Source: an uncultured bacterium
GTDB lineage: Bacteria; Cyanobacteriota; Vampirovibrionia; Gastranaerophilales; Gastranaerophilaceae
Assembly (NCBI GenBank): GCA_949293185.1
Contig: CASFCQ010000032.1
Location: forward strand, 1-50,272
Direction of reading: 5' to 3'
Length of the DNA: 50,272 nucleotides
The position numbers and the translations under genes were made by a program. The notes beneath the pieces are model-generated. The model was given only the letters and a program-made list of their open reading frames with translations, was not told the origin of the DNA and searched no databases. Below, piece by piece: positions 20,361-29,076 of this stretch; within the stretch, counting starts at the first letter, position 1; every line of letters begins with the position of its first letter.

Positions 20361-21104
20361 TTATATTCCGACATGAACATAAAAAATAATATTGATAATA
20401 AAATCAGCCGCAAGTAAATAGAATGTTGAGAGAATAGCTGATTTTGTCGTTGATTCTCCCACATCTTTTGCACCGCCGTGAGTTTTATAGCCTTGGGTAG
20501 CGCAGACCAGTGTTATTAATATCCCGAAAACAAAAGCTTTCAGAATGCTTATGTAAATATCTTTTGCCTCTAACAGCAGCCATACCGTATTCATAAATCT
20601 ATTCGGATGAAGCCCGATTGCAAAATATGCAACCATCATGCCTCCGACAATACCAATAAATTCTGCCAGAATAACAACCATAGGCACTGTTAATGCAGAT
20701 GCAACAAGCCGTGGTGCAAAGTAATAACCCACAGGGTCAACCCCGAGAGTTTTTATTGCGTCAACCTGCTCTGTTACCTGCATGTTTGCTACTTCCGCAC
20801 AAATAGCAGTACCTGCGCGCGCGCCTATAGCCAGTGCAGCAAAGCCCGGTGCGATTTCTCTTACCAGTGCTACCGCAATAAATCCGCCTACATAGCTTTC
20901 TGCACCGCTCATAAGAAACTGTTTTGATATCTGCAGTGATATAACAGCAGCTGCAATAAATACGATAGTTAAAGATATAGACAGCGAGTCGTAGCTAATC
21001 ATTGCAGCCTGTGATATGACGGCGCTGAATTTTGTACGACCGCTGAAAATATATTTTAATGTCTGTATAAAGTTTTGGACGCAAAGTCCCAGAAAATTAA
21101 TCAT
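20361..21104 (-). CDS. mlaE: MlaE/YrbE-family ABC transporter permease
   Basis: A 247-residue membrane protein of the MlaE family. The family signature is present: LVREIAPGFAALAIGARAG, then AEVANMQVTEQVDAIKTLGVDP, then the PRLVASALTVPM segment. These permeases sit in the inner membrane and, with an MlaF ATPase and an MCE-domain protein, move phospholipid or other lipid across the envelope. Such partners are not in this window. The gene starts 8 bp after the ilvE stop codon, so the two share a transcript, which is unusual company for a lipid permease. Confidence 0.85.
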   Translation of the reverse strand: MINFLGLCVQNFIQTLKYIFSGRTKFSAVISQAAMISYDSLSISLTIVFIAAAVISLQISKQFLMSGAESYVGGFIAVALVREIAPGFAALAIGARAGTAICAEVANMQVTEQVDAIKTLGVDPVGYYFAPRLVASALTVPMVVILAEFIGIVGGMMVAYFAIGLHPNRFMNTVWLLLEAKDIYISILKAFVFGILITLVCATQGYKTHGGAKDVGESTTKSAILSTFYLLAADFIINIIFYVHVGI

Positions 21105-21112
21105 AATCTAAA

Positions 21113-22033
21113 TTAATCGTAAATAGGTGTGCACCATTTTTTATATTTTTCTACCTTGCCTTTAACAACGTCAAAGTAAAGTTTTTGCAGCTCTTTTGTG
21201 TGTTCGCCGACTGCACCCGTACCTATAGGTCTGTGATCAATTGCCGTAATCGGGCTGACCTGTGCGCCTGTACCGCAGTAGAATGCTTCGTCAGCAATAT
21301 AGAGTTCTGTTCTAGATATTTCTCTTTCGCTTACTTTCATTCCAAGAACGTTTTTGCCAAGCTCCAGTATTGTATTTCTTGTTACACCGACTAGGATATT
21401 GTCTGTTGTCTTTGTTGTAACAAGAGTGTCGCCTTCTACGAGGAACAGGTTCATTGCTGAGCCTTCCGTAACTTTGCCTGCCTGATCAAGAACAATTGCA
21501 TCGTCAAAACCGGCAAGTTTTGCATCTGTAACAATTAAGGCAGTATTTGCATAAGAACCTGCAACTTTGGCTCTCGGCGGTATTGCGTTGTCGTCGTTTC
21601 TTCTCCAGTTAGAAACACAAACACTCAAACCTTTTTCCAGATCAATATAGTCTCCCATTGCAAAAGAAAAGATTAAAACTGCATCAGGATTGTCTAAAAG
21701 CCCCGGACCGATTTTTAAAGCGTTTTTGTAGACCTGAGGTCTTATATAAACATCTGTTTTATAATCGTTCTTTTTTAACAGTTCTTTTGTCAAAGTACAA
21801 AACTCTTCGACAGTAAATTTGGGGTTCATATGCATAATTTTGCAGCTGTTGATAAGTCTTTCAAAGTGTTCTTTCATTCTGAATGCGTAGAGCTGGTTTT
21901 CTTCTTTGTTGTAATATGCACGAATCCCTTCAAAAACCGATGTGCCGTATAAAAATGCATGGTTTCTGACAGGTATTGAAGCTGTTTTTGCGTCTACATA
22001 TTCTCCGTTTAAATAAACATATTCTGTTGTCAT
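21113..22033 (-). CDS. ilvE: Branched-chain amino acid aminotransferase
   Basis: A 306-residue class IV PLP aminotransferase that interconverts Val, Leu and Ile with their 2-oxo acids. N-terminal motifs are YLNGEYVDAKTASIPVRNHA and LYGTSVFEGIRAY. The PLP lysine lies in PPRAKVAGSYAN. VTEGSAMNLFLV and GTGAQVSPI form the family C-terminal signature. Length matches bacterial IlvE, and the BCAT reading is favoured over D-amino-acid transaminase by the VFEGIRAY and GSYAN blocks. A ribosome binding site (ggaaggagat) lies directly upstream. The lipid permease gene follows 8 bp later. Confidence 0.9.
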   Translation of the reverse strand: MTTEYVYLNGEYVDAKTASIPVRNHAFLYGTSVFEGIRAYYNKEENQLYAFRMKEHFERLINSCKIMHMNPKFTVEEFCTLTKELLKKNDYKTDVYIRPQVYKNALKIGPGLLDNPDAVLIFSFAMGDYIDLEKGLSVCVSNWRRNDDNAIPPRAKVAGSYANTALIVTDAKLAGFDDAIVLDQAGKVTEGSAMNLFLVEGDTLVTTKTTDNILVGVTRNTILELGKNVLGMKVSEREISRTELYIADEAFYCGTGAQVSPITAIDHRPIGTGAVGEHTKELQKLYFDVVKGKVEKYKKWCTPIYD

Positions 22034-22140
22034 CTTGAATCTCCTTCCGGCTGTGACAGACTATTAGGTTTTAATTATTTTATTATGGCGATTTTTTGCT
22101 TTATTGGCAAGAATTTTTATATTTTTTTATATTTTTATAT

Positions 22141-22274
22141 GTCCGAGAAAAATTCGTGATAAGGAGCAAAGCGAAGTGAACGAATTTTTGGAGTGTCACA
22201 TTGTTCACATAGTGAAGCCATTTTTCAGGCTTCACCACAGTTCAGCCGAAAAAGAAGGCAAAGGTGAGCAGTGA
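22141..22274 (+). repeat. Mosaic intergenic repeat, copy C
   Basis: It starts gtccgagaaaaattcgtgat like copy B. It then carries a central block (22199-22262: a hairpin of gtgaagccattt/ggcttcac plus ttcagccgaaaaagaagg) found inverted in copy A. It ends aaggtgagcagtga. The tail gcaactgcgacac of copies A and B is missing, so the unit is truncated or modular. It lies between ilvE and the MATE gene. Confidence 0.8.
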
Positions 22275-22324
22275 AATCCTTCTTTTTTCATTATTAAAAA
22301 CGTCATTCTATGACAATTTAATCT

Positions 22325-23659
22325 TTAATCGGAATATACACGCTTAAGCTGTTTAAATTTTCGGAAAATTACAATCAGGAATAATGTACACATTGCAAGA
22401 AATGATACAGCCAGCCCTATCCAAAAACCTTTCAAAGACATTTTATAATGGTATGCCAGCATATACCCGAACGGCAGACCAAAAAGCCAGTAACCTGCTA
22501 TAAGTGTCAGCGATGCTATTTTTGTCATTTTAAGACCTTTTAAAATACCGCTCAAACTTACCTGCAAGCCGTCAAACATTAAATAATACGCTGCTATATG
22601 TAAAATCGGGAGTCCTAGCGCGAGTATTTCTTTGTTTTGTGTAAATATTGCGAATATTTGTTTAGGCACTGCGATAAGCAATACTGAACACAGCAGCATA
22701 AACAATACCGACATAGATGTTCCGGAAAGTGAATATCTTCTGATTTCTTTAAGGTTTTTAGCTCCGTTAAAAAATCCGACTTTTATTGCAATAGCAGCGG
22801 AAATAGACATAGGTATCACATACGCGCTGGAGGTAATAGTTACACATATGTTGTGAGTCGCAGCCAGTATGCCGGCTTCGCGTCCGACGAGTATTGTGAT
22901 AAGGTTGAACCCTAAAAACTCCAAAAACATTGCAATGCCTATTGGATATCCTATTTTTAAAAGTTGTTTTATCAAATTTTTGTCGAACGGATTTTTGAAT
23001 TTAATCAGACTGAAACAGTAAACAAGCAGCACAACTCCCATAAGCGTTCTCACAATGAAAGCCGCAAGTGCAAGCCCTATAACCCCAAGCCCCGGCACAG
23101 GACCTGCACCGAAGACAAGAGAATATGCCAGCACATAATTAAGCACAAGTGCGAACACAAGTATAAGGTTTGGGAATCTGACTATTTCATACGCTAGCAA
23201 AAATTCTCTCAAGCACTGATATAAATACATGCCAAAAAGCGAAAATGCACATATAAAAACGTATTCCCTAATCATTGGCACAAGTTCCGCATCAAACCCC
23301 ATACGGGGGATAAGCGGTACCATCATAAGACATATTGCACAAAATATTACTGCAAGAACAATTGAATAATTCAAAACAGTAAAAAGAAATTTTTTAGTAG
23401 GTTTTCTGTTTCCTCTAAGGTTAGACAGCTGTATGGATATGGCTGACATTAACCCCATACCCATAATCAGTATGCAGAATATAATTGAGTTTGCAATGCT
23501 TATAGAGGCAAGTGTGTTTGTTGAATGTTTTGCCGCAATAAAAACATCTGTTGCACCTATCAATGTCTGTCCCAGATTCCCCACAATAAGAGGAACAGAC
23601 AGACTTATAATTTCCGTAAAATATTTTTTATAGGATTGTAATCTTTCGACTAACTGCAT
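22325..23659 (-). CDS. MATE-family efflux transporter
   Basis: A 444-residue polytopic protein with about 12 predicted membrane helices. Family signatures are the N-terminal VPLIVGNLGQTLIGATDVFIAAK and, in the second half, the matching internal repeat (TILVGREAG..A). MATE pumps exchange cations (Na+ or H+) for drugs or metabolites at the inner membrane; the substrate is not predictable. The gene appears monocistronic. On its upstream side lies a 300-bp intergenic region with a REP-like sequence. Confidence 0.88.
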   Translation of the reverse strand: MQLVERLQSYKKYFTEIISLSVPLIVGNLGQTLIGATDVFIAAKHSTNTLASISIANSIIFCILIMGMGLMSAISIQLSNLRGNRKPTKKFLFTVLNYSIVLAVIFCAICLMMVPLIPRMGFDAELVPMIREYVFICAFSLFGMYLYQCLREFLLAYEIVRFPNLILVFALVLNYVLAYSLVFGAGPVPGLGVIGLALAAFIVRTLMGVVLLVYCFSLIKFKNPFDKNLIKQLLKIGYPIGIAMFLEFLGFNLITILVGREAGILAATHNICVTITSSAYVIPMSISAAIAIKVGFFNGAKNLKEIRRYSLSGTSMSVLFMLLCSVLLIAVPKQIFAIFTQNKEILALGLPILHIAAYYLMFDGLQVSLSGILKGLKMTKIASLTLIAGYWLFGLPFGYMLAYHYKMSLKGFWIGLAVSFLAMCTLFLIVIFRKFKQLKRVYSD

Positions 23660-23959
23660 AGTGTACTAAAAAATTAATTAATGCTGTTTATTAAATTTAA
23701 CATAACAAAAATATTAAGCAAATATGTCCCTTAATTGTATGTGTCATTGATTTTCTATTCAAATCCGGACAGCGAATCAGAGTGGAGTAATTTTAGATAA
23801 CTGGATTCTTCGGCTAACTTCTCAGAATGACAGGGAGAACAATAAAATTATAAAAAATTTATTTTGGTTCAACACTTATTATATGTTAGTATATAGAGTA
23901 TCTGAATAAACTTTAGAATCGCGATTAAAACAATAATCTAAGAGGACTTTTTTGTACAT
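23660..23959. other. Divergent intergenic region, 300 bp
   Basis: The region must hold promoters for the leftward MATE gene and the rightward kinase-like gene. I cannot assign clean -35/-10 pairs. It contains one REP-like sequence (23801-23836) and is otherwise AT-rich. Confidence 0.5.
23801..23836. repeat. REP-like intergenic sequence
   Basis: The sequence ggattcttcggctaac followed by ttctcagaatgacaggg resembles the 'ggattcttcgg...cagaatgac' intergenic repeats common in bacterial genomes. The inner ends (attct / agaat) pair. Only one copy is seen in this window, so the assignment rests on resemblance. Confidence 0.45.
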
Positions 23960-25108
23960 ATGAACATTTTATCCTGGTTTTTTAAACCTAAAAAAGAAAA
24001 CAATATTTTAAGCTGTTATCCTGATGCACTGCTTGTGGTTTCAGCATCCGGCGAATTGTTATATGCAAATGAAAATCTTTTGGGGATATTAAATATATCT
24101 TCAGATGAATTGTTTAATCTTGAATTGCTGGATATATTTGACGGCGGGTTCAATCTGGTGAGCAATCTCGTAAACTCCGATGACTCGGCAGTTGTTCGTT
24201 CAAAGGTTAATCAGGATATTGAAGTTTATCTGGATATAAAAGCATCTGAATATGAAGATGATGAAGGTAAAATAATAATCTCAATACGGGATGTAACCAA
24301 TAATAAAAAAATGCTGGACAAGCTTATGTTCGAGCATGAATATGTAACCAAGCTCAATAAGAACAGAAGTACTTTTCTAACAAAGGTGTCAAACGAGATT
24401 ACATCTCCACTTCATTCCATAAACGGTTTTTCGGAAGCCATACTTGAAGGGCTTGGCGGTGATGTAAACGAAAAACAACAAAAATACCTTAAAATAATTA
24501 ACAAAAATTCTGTTCAGCTGCTTGAGCTTGTTGGTGGTATTCTCGAATATTCTAAACTGGAATCGGGGATTTACGATTATGAGTTTAAAAATTTTGATTT
24601 TGTTACAATGATGACAAATCTTTTTAACAAATACAAGGAAATTGCCGATTCTAAAAAACTTATTTTGAATTTTAACCTCAACAGCCTTACCAAAAGGACT
24701 CTTTACTCTGATGAAGCTGTTTTGAAAAAAATACTTGCAATACTTTTGGATAATGCTATTGAAAGAACAGAATCAGGCTCTATTCAGCTGGCTGTAAGCC
24801 ATCCTGACGCAACTTGCCTGCAGGCGGCAGGAATTGATGTAACAAAAGGACTGCCGGCTCAAAGTTATATTATGATGCAAATAACGGACACAAGTAAGGG
24901 GCTGCCTGAAAGTGAGCTGAACAATATATTTGACCCTTATGCGAATATAGACAAATATATTGCTAAAAAGAATGTGGCAAAGAGCCTTGAAATGGGGATT
25001 GTATACATGCTTGTCCGTATTTTAAAAGGCAGAATTCATGTCCAATCAGAGCCGATGCAAGGATGTATTTTTACATTTATAATTCCTGCCGAAAAAATTA
25101 ATTTATAG
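23960..25108 (+). CDS. Degenerate PAS-histidine kinase-like protein
   Basis: A 382-residue protein with a PAS-like sensor (about 15-115), a HisKA-like dimerisation helix pair (about 130-205) and a HATPase-like domain (about 245-380). There is no membrane segment. The H-box reads K-V-S-N-E-I-T-S-P-L, so the usual phospho-accepting His is Asn145. The N-box is partly kept (LLDNAIERTESG). The G1 box is DTSKGLP instead of DxGxG, and the G2 region (AKSLEMGI) lacks glycines. It is therefore probably a non-catalytic sensor or scaffold. No response regulator is adjacent. The ABC ATPase gene follows 15 bp later and is likely co-transcribed. Confidence 0.8.
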   Translation: MNILSWFFKPKKENNILSCYPDALLVVSASGELLYANENLLGILNISSDELFNLELLDIFDGGFNLVSNLVNSDDSAVVRSKVNQDIEVYLDIKASEYEDDEGKIIISIRDVTNNKKMLDKLMFEHEYVTKLNKNRSTFLTKVSNEITSPLHSINGFSEAILEGLGGDVNEKQQKYLKIINKNSVQLLELVGGILEYSKLESGIYDYEFKNFDFVTMMTNLFNKYKEIADSKKLILNFNLNSLTKRTLYSDEAVLKKILAILLDNAIERTESGSIQLAVSHPDATCLQAAGIDVTKGLPAQSYIMMQITDTSKGLPESELNNIFDPYANIDKYIAKKNVAKSLEMGIVYMLVRILKGRIHVQSEPMQGCIFTFIIPAEKINL

Positions 25109-25123
25109 CACACGGAGTTTTCT

Positions 25124-26179
25124 ATGGCAAATGTTTCGCTTAAAAATGTTGTAAAAAAATATGACTCAAAAACAATCATAAATAATATCTCGCTGGAGAT
25201 TAAAGATAAGGAATTTCTTGTTCTTGTCGGTTCTTCAGGCTGCGGAAAGTCTACTATTTTAAGAATGATTGCGGGGCTTGAGGACATAACAGCAGGCGAA
25301 ATATATATTGATGACAAATGCGTAAACAATGTTCATCCAAAAGACCGTGATATTGCTTTTGTTTTTCAAAGCTATGCTCTGTACCCGCATATGACTGTTT
25401 ATGAAAATATTGCATTTCCTCTTAAAATGAGAAAGTTCAAAAAAGACGAAATTGATAAAAAAGTAAAAGAAGCAGCGGAAATTTTGAATCTTACGGAATA
25501 CCTGGGCAGAAAACCAAAACAGCTTTCAGGCGGTCAGCGCCAGAGGGTTGCGCTAGGGCGTGCTATCGTAAGAAATCCGAAAGTATTTTTAATGGATGAG
25601 CCTTTGTCCAACCTCGATGCAAAATTGAGGGTGCAAATGCGTTCTGAGATTAAAAAGCTGCATGAAAAATTGCAAACTACATTCATTTATGTAACCCATG
25701 ACCAGACAGAAGCTTTGACTATGGGGGATAGAATTGTTGTGCTGGATAAAGGGGTTATACAACAGGCAGACAAGCCGGAAGAAATTTACTATAACCCTGC
25801 AAATACATTTGTAGGCGGATTTTTAGGCTCTCCTTCAATGAATTTTATAAAGGTTGAGCTTGATAACGGAAATATCAAATTCAATGATTATGAAATAGCT
25901 CTTTCGGATAACCAAAAAGAAATACTTCACGAAAGAAAAGAGTGTATTGTCGGAATCAGACCGGAAAAAATGGATGTACTAAATTCTAACTATGAATTTA
26001 AAGCTCCCGTAGATATATCAGAAATGCTCGGCAGTGAAAAAATCGTATACTTCAACATAAACGGCTCAAAATGTGCAGCCAAAGTAGATACACAAAAGCA
26101 GTTTGGCAAAGATATTACGCTGAATTTTAATACAAATGACTTTTTGTTCTTTGATTCAGAAAGCTGTTTGCGTATTTAG
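25124..26179 (+). CDS. ABC transporter ATPase, MalK/UgpC type
   Basis: A 351-residue ATPase of the carbohydrate-uptake (CUT1) family. Walker A is GSSGCGKST (36-44), the signature LSGGQRQRVALGRA lies near 135-148, Walker B is VFLMDEPLSNLDAKLR, and the switch His is in YVTHDQTEA. The C-terminal part (about 235-351) forms the regulatory TOBE/OB domain, with the typical GFLGSPSMNF and VGIRPEKMDV. In this family one ATPase may serve several sugar or glycerol-phosphate permeases. No permease or binding protein is in the window. Its 3' end overlaps the convergent phosphatase gene by 4 bp. Confidence 0.9.
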   Translation: MANVSLKNVVKKYDSKTIINNISLEIKDKEFLVLVGSSGCGKSTILRMIAGLEDITAGEIYIDDKCVNNVHPKDRDIAFVFQSYALYPHMTVYENIAFPLKMRKFKKDEIDKKVKEAAEILNLTEYLGRKPKQLSGGQRQRVALGRAIVRNPKVFLMDEPLSNLDAKLRVQMRSEIKKLHEKLQTTFIYVTHDQTEALTMGDRIVVLDKGVIQQADKPEEIYYNPANTFVGGFLGSPSMNFIKVELDNGNIKFNDYEIALSDNQKEILHERKECIVGIRPEKMDVLNSNYEFKAPVDISEMLGSEKIVYFNINGSKCAAKVDTQKQFGKDITLNFNTNDFLFFDSESCLRI

Positions 26180-26802
26180 TACAACGGCACGTGAGCACAA
26201 TACATAAGCATATTCCAGCCCTGGGAATATTTAATTTGTGTGGCACTGCCGGTCGGTACAAAGACTCTGTTTTGATATTCAACAGGCAGCTCGAGCGCAT
26301 TTCTTATTGCTGCTCTTATAAAATTTGAATGTGTAACGATGATAATCCTTTTTGTAAGGTTTTCTTCAATTATTGTGTTGATTATGGATTCAACCCTTGC
26401 CTGAAATTCCAGCAGAGTTTCTCCTCCTTCCGGAGCGTAGCTGGATGTGAACTCATGGTATTTTTGGAGCATTTCCGGATATTTTTTTTCTATTTCTGAG
26501 TAGCTTAATCCCTTCCATATCCCGAATTCCTGATTTTTTAGATCCGGACGTATTATCAAATCTTTGTCATACTCTTTTGATATGTATTTTGCAGTCTGTA
26601 TACAGCTCAATGATTCGCCTGTATAAATTGCATCGACTTGAGGCGAGCGTTTTACTATCCATTTTGCAATTTTTTCAGCTTCTTCCTGACCGCGTTCATT
26701 TAGCGGCGGGTGGCTTTCTATATCGCATATTCTGTTTTCTTCCGTATAAAGTGTTGCACCGTGTGCTATAAAGGTAATTTTACATTTTCTTTTAAATAAC
26801 AT
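26176..26802 (-). CDS. Histidine phosphatase superfamily protein
   Basis: A 208-residue member of the phosphoglycerate-mutase-like superfamily. The phospho-accepting His is in FIAHGAT (His14), where the family normally has R-H-G. Here the first Arg is Ala13. NERGQEEAEKIA, EFGIWKG, APEGGETLLEF and the second catalytic His in VTHSN are conserved. The substrate is unknown. The frame is open upstream to a TTG at 26862, but the ATG at 26802 places the catalytic motif at the usual distance from the N-terminus, so it is preferred. It is convergent with the ABC ATPase gene. Confidence 0.78.
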   Translation of the reverse strand: MLFKRKCKITFIAHGATLYTEENRICDIESHPPLNERGQEEAEKIAKWIVKRSPQVDAIYTGESLSCIQTAKYISKEYDKDLIIRPDLKNQEFGIWKGLSYSEIEKKYPEMLQKYHEFTSSYAPEGGETLLEFQARVESIINTIIEENLTKRIIIVTHSNFIRAAIRNALELPVEYQNRVFVPTGSATQIKYSQGWNMLMYCAHVPLY

Positions 26803-26890
26803 ATGCCGCTCTTTTCGTTTGATATTTTTAATTTTAATAAATAATCGGCAAAAAATATTCAAACTTTAATATATTACACAAAAATAAATT

Positions 26891-26922
26891 AAAAGACCGA
26901 GATTATTAAAATCCCGGTCTTT
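26891..26922 (-). terminator. Rho-independent terminator after the second SLH gene
   Basis: Stem aaagaccgagat / atcccggtcttt with one wobble pair and a 7-nt loop. A T-rich stretch follows on the minus strand. It lies about 18 bp beyond the SLH stop codon. Confidence 0.75.
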
Positions 26923-26939
26923 ATTTGATTTGATTTGAT

Positions 26940-28091
26940 TTATTCAAGTATCATACCGTTAGTAAGGTCAATTTTTACAGGTTTTTGTAACTTGAGGTTG
27001 AGTATATCGCCCTCGTGAATTACAATTCTGTGACCTTTGATAACCTTGAGATACAATGTTTTCCAGAAACCTTCCAGTCTGTATTCGCCTACAGCGTCAC
27101 CCAAAAGCTGTGCTGTCTGGGTTCTGTCGGTTGTAATTGTATGTGTTTGCAGGTTGACCGAACCGTTTCTGACAAAGAGTCGTCCTCTTTTTATATCTGT
27201 GATTTTGCCGTTTAAGCAGTCGCCTTCAACAAGAAGAAGATATTTTTCTTTTGTAACAAGGTTCTTAGGTAGTTTTGACAGAAAATCATCGTTAACATTG
27301 GAGTCTTTGCATGTGATTTTTTTATTAAGCACCATAATCGGAATAACCGTACCTGCAGGAATTGTCGCAATATATCCGTCAACATCAGAATCGATAACAA
27401 TACCTTCACCCATTCTCGGACGCATAGCTTCTCTGAGTTTTTCATTAGGGTTGAGTTTTGCCTGTTCCAGCATTTTTACTACAAATGCTGCAAGCTCTGC
27501 TCTTGTTGCTGGACGGTTTGCGTTAATGTAGTTGTCTTCGCCGGGTTCTTTTACTACCATTCCGAGAATTTCTGCTTTACCGGCTGCTATAATAAGCCAA
27601 TCCGGAAGCTGGTCATAGTCGTCATAGCTGTTTTCAAGAATATCTTTAGCCTTCTGGTTTGAGATAGATTCTGTAGTCAAAGCGTTAACAATTGTAGAAA
27701 TTATATGTCCTCTGGCAACAGTTCCGCGCGGATTAAAGTTGCCGTTAGGGTATCCTTTTAACAGGTCGAACATAACTGCTCTTTGTACAACGCCGTAAAA
27801 CCAGTCTTTTTGGCTTACATCTTTAAATTTTACAGGGTTAGTTATAGGAGCATTTGCCTGATCAAATGCTTTTACAACTATAGAAGAAAATTCAGCTCTT
27901 GTAACCTGCTGGTCAGGACGATACAGCCCGTCAGGATAACCTACTACAACATCAAAATCTGTAAGCATTTGTATTTGTTTGTATGCCCAGTGGTTTTTCG
28001 GTAAATCTTTATACTCTTTTGCAAAAGCAGATGCGCAGGATATACCGAAAATAACAGCAAGCGTAAGCGCTTTTGTTAAAAATTTCTTCAT
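26940..28091 (-). CDS. Exported protein with three SLH domains
   Basis: A 383-residue protein with a signal peptide (about 1-24, ending SAFA). Three SLH domains follow: YKDLPKNHWAYKQIQML (about 27), FKDVSQKDWFYGVVQRA (about 88) and YDQLPDWLIIAAGKA (about 155). Each continues with a G-Y-P-D/N or equivalent and a TRAE-like helix. The C-terminal domain (about 230-383) includes IPAGTVIPIMVLNKKITCKD and a GDCLNGKITDIKRGRLFV segment, similar in plan to the first SLH protein. An envelope-anchored structural role is likely. The ribosome binding site (aaggagaaagat) is strong. Confidence 0.88.
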   Translation of the reverse strand: MKKFLTKALTLAVIFGISCASAFAKEYKDLPKNHWAYKQIQMLTDFDVVVGYPDGLYRPDQQVTRAEFSSIVVKAFDQANAPITNPVKFKDVSQKDWFYGVVQRAVMFDLLKGYPNGNFNPRGTVARGHIISTIVNALTTESISNQKAKDILENSYDDYDQLPDWLIIAAGKAEILGMVVKEPGEDNYINANRPATRAELAAFVVKMLEQAKLNPNEKLREAMRPRMGEGIVIDSDVDGYIATIPAGTVIPIMVLNKKITCKDSNVNDDFLSKLPKNLVTKEKYLLLVEGDCLNGKITDIKRGRLFVRNGSVNLQTHTITTDRTQTAQLLGDAVGEYRLEGFWKTLYLKVIKGHRIVIHEGDILNLKLQKPVKIDLTNGMILE

Positions 28092-28421
28092 ATCTTTCTC
28101 CTTATTGAAACACTCGAATTAGTTTACTTGTCTTAATTACTTGATTCTATCAAAGAAACAAACACTTGTCATTATTTTTCACTACTTAGATTGATACAAA
28201 AGTACACGAAAAGTTTTTTGTGTACTTTTTATTCAAACTTGCTTCTTTATTTTTATTGTATTTGAATTAAAATGTAATAAATTGCTGCTTACAGGGAAAA
28301 TACAGCAGTTTTTATGATGTGACAGTTAAAGAGGCAATTTTTGCTGTAAAAGAAATATTTAAGCCGCTTCTTCTTTGCGTTGCAGAGTATTGTGCGAGCA
28401 TATTTTACAGGGATTTTACAG
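28092..28421. other. Divergent intergenic region with a long hairpin
   Basis: The 330 bp between the leftward SLH gene and the rightward YkgJ-like gene hold no other gene. A perfect 10-bp inverted repeat (aaaagtacac / gtgtactttt, 28198-28229) with a 12-nt loop lies in the middle and may be a terminator or protein-binding site. Promoters are not clear. Confidence 0.5.
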
Positions 28422-29030
28422 ATGTTGGAAAACTATATAAAATATTTAGAATTTTTGAATGAGAAATTGTCTTCATTCTTTCAAAAACAAAAACCATATA
28501 TAAAATGCAAACAGGGCTGCGCTAAGTGCTGCCAAAACGCACAGTTTCCGTTTTCTCAAATAGAAGTTTCTTATTTAATGATAGGCGTAAGCAAGCTGGA
28601 TATGGAAACCAAAAATATTATTGCCGATAATGTCAAAAAAATAAAAAAAGAAATGAGAAGCTATAAAGGGGAAGAGCCTTTTTTATATGACTGCCCGTTT
28701 TTGATAAATGACCAGTGCTGTGTATATGAACACAGAGGGATAATTTGCAGAATTTTTGGTCTGCTGTATATAGGTTCTAACGGAAAAACCCAGGTGCCTT
28801 TTTGCTGTTTTCAGGGGTTGAATTATTCAAACGTGCTGGCTGATGATAAGAGTACAATCTCTGCTGAAAAATACAAAGCCTCGGGCATTGAAGAAGAACC
28901 TGTTGCTTTTAATATCAAGTACAGCTTTTTAACAAGTTCAGGTTTTGAACAAAAATTCAACTTTGCTTTCGGAGAGAAAAAACCGCTTATTGATTGGTTT
29001 GTAGAAGTTGGAGAAAATAAAGAGCAGTAG
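28422..29030 (+). CDS. YkgJ-type cysteine-cluster protein
   Basis: A roughly 202-residue protein of the YkgJ/CxxCxxCC family, thought to bind zinc or an iron-sulfur cluster. The family cysteines appear as KCKQGCAKCCQ (near residue 26), YDCPFLINDQCCVYEHRGIICRIF and VPFCCFQG. The function is unproven; a metal-related or maturation role is commonly suggested. The frame is open upstream to a TTG at 28380. The ATG at 28422 is preferred because cagggatt lies 7-14 bp before it and because family proteins start near this position. It is the last gene of clearly chromosomal character. Confidence 0.78.
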   Translation: MLENYIKYLEFLNEKLSSFFQKQKPYIKCKQGCAKCCQNAQFPFSQIEVSYLMIGVSKLDMETKNIIADNVKKIKKEMRSYKGEEPFLYDCPFLINDQCCVYEHRGIICRIFGLLYIGSNGKTQVPFCCFQGLNYSNVLADDKSTISAEKYKASGIEEEPVAFNIKYSFLTSSGFEQKFNFAFGEKKPLIDWFVEVGENKEQ

Positions 29031-29076
29031 AATCCGGCTTTGGAGAATGTTGATTTAAAGCCAATCTGTTTGTTTT

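Noticed and set aside
27037-27531. 164-codon plus-strand frame inside the second SLH gene
   Set aside because: It is entirely antisense to a clear SLH protein and has no family resemblance.
28380-28421. N-terminal extension of the YkgJ-like gene from a TTG
   Set aside because: The ATG at 28422 has a better ribosome binding site, and the extension has no counterpart known to me in the family.
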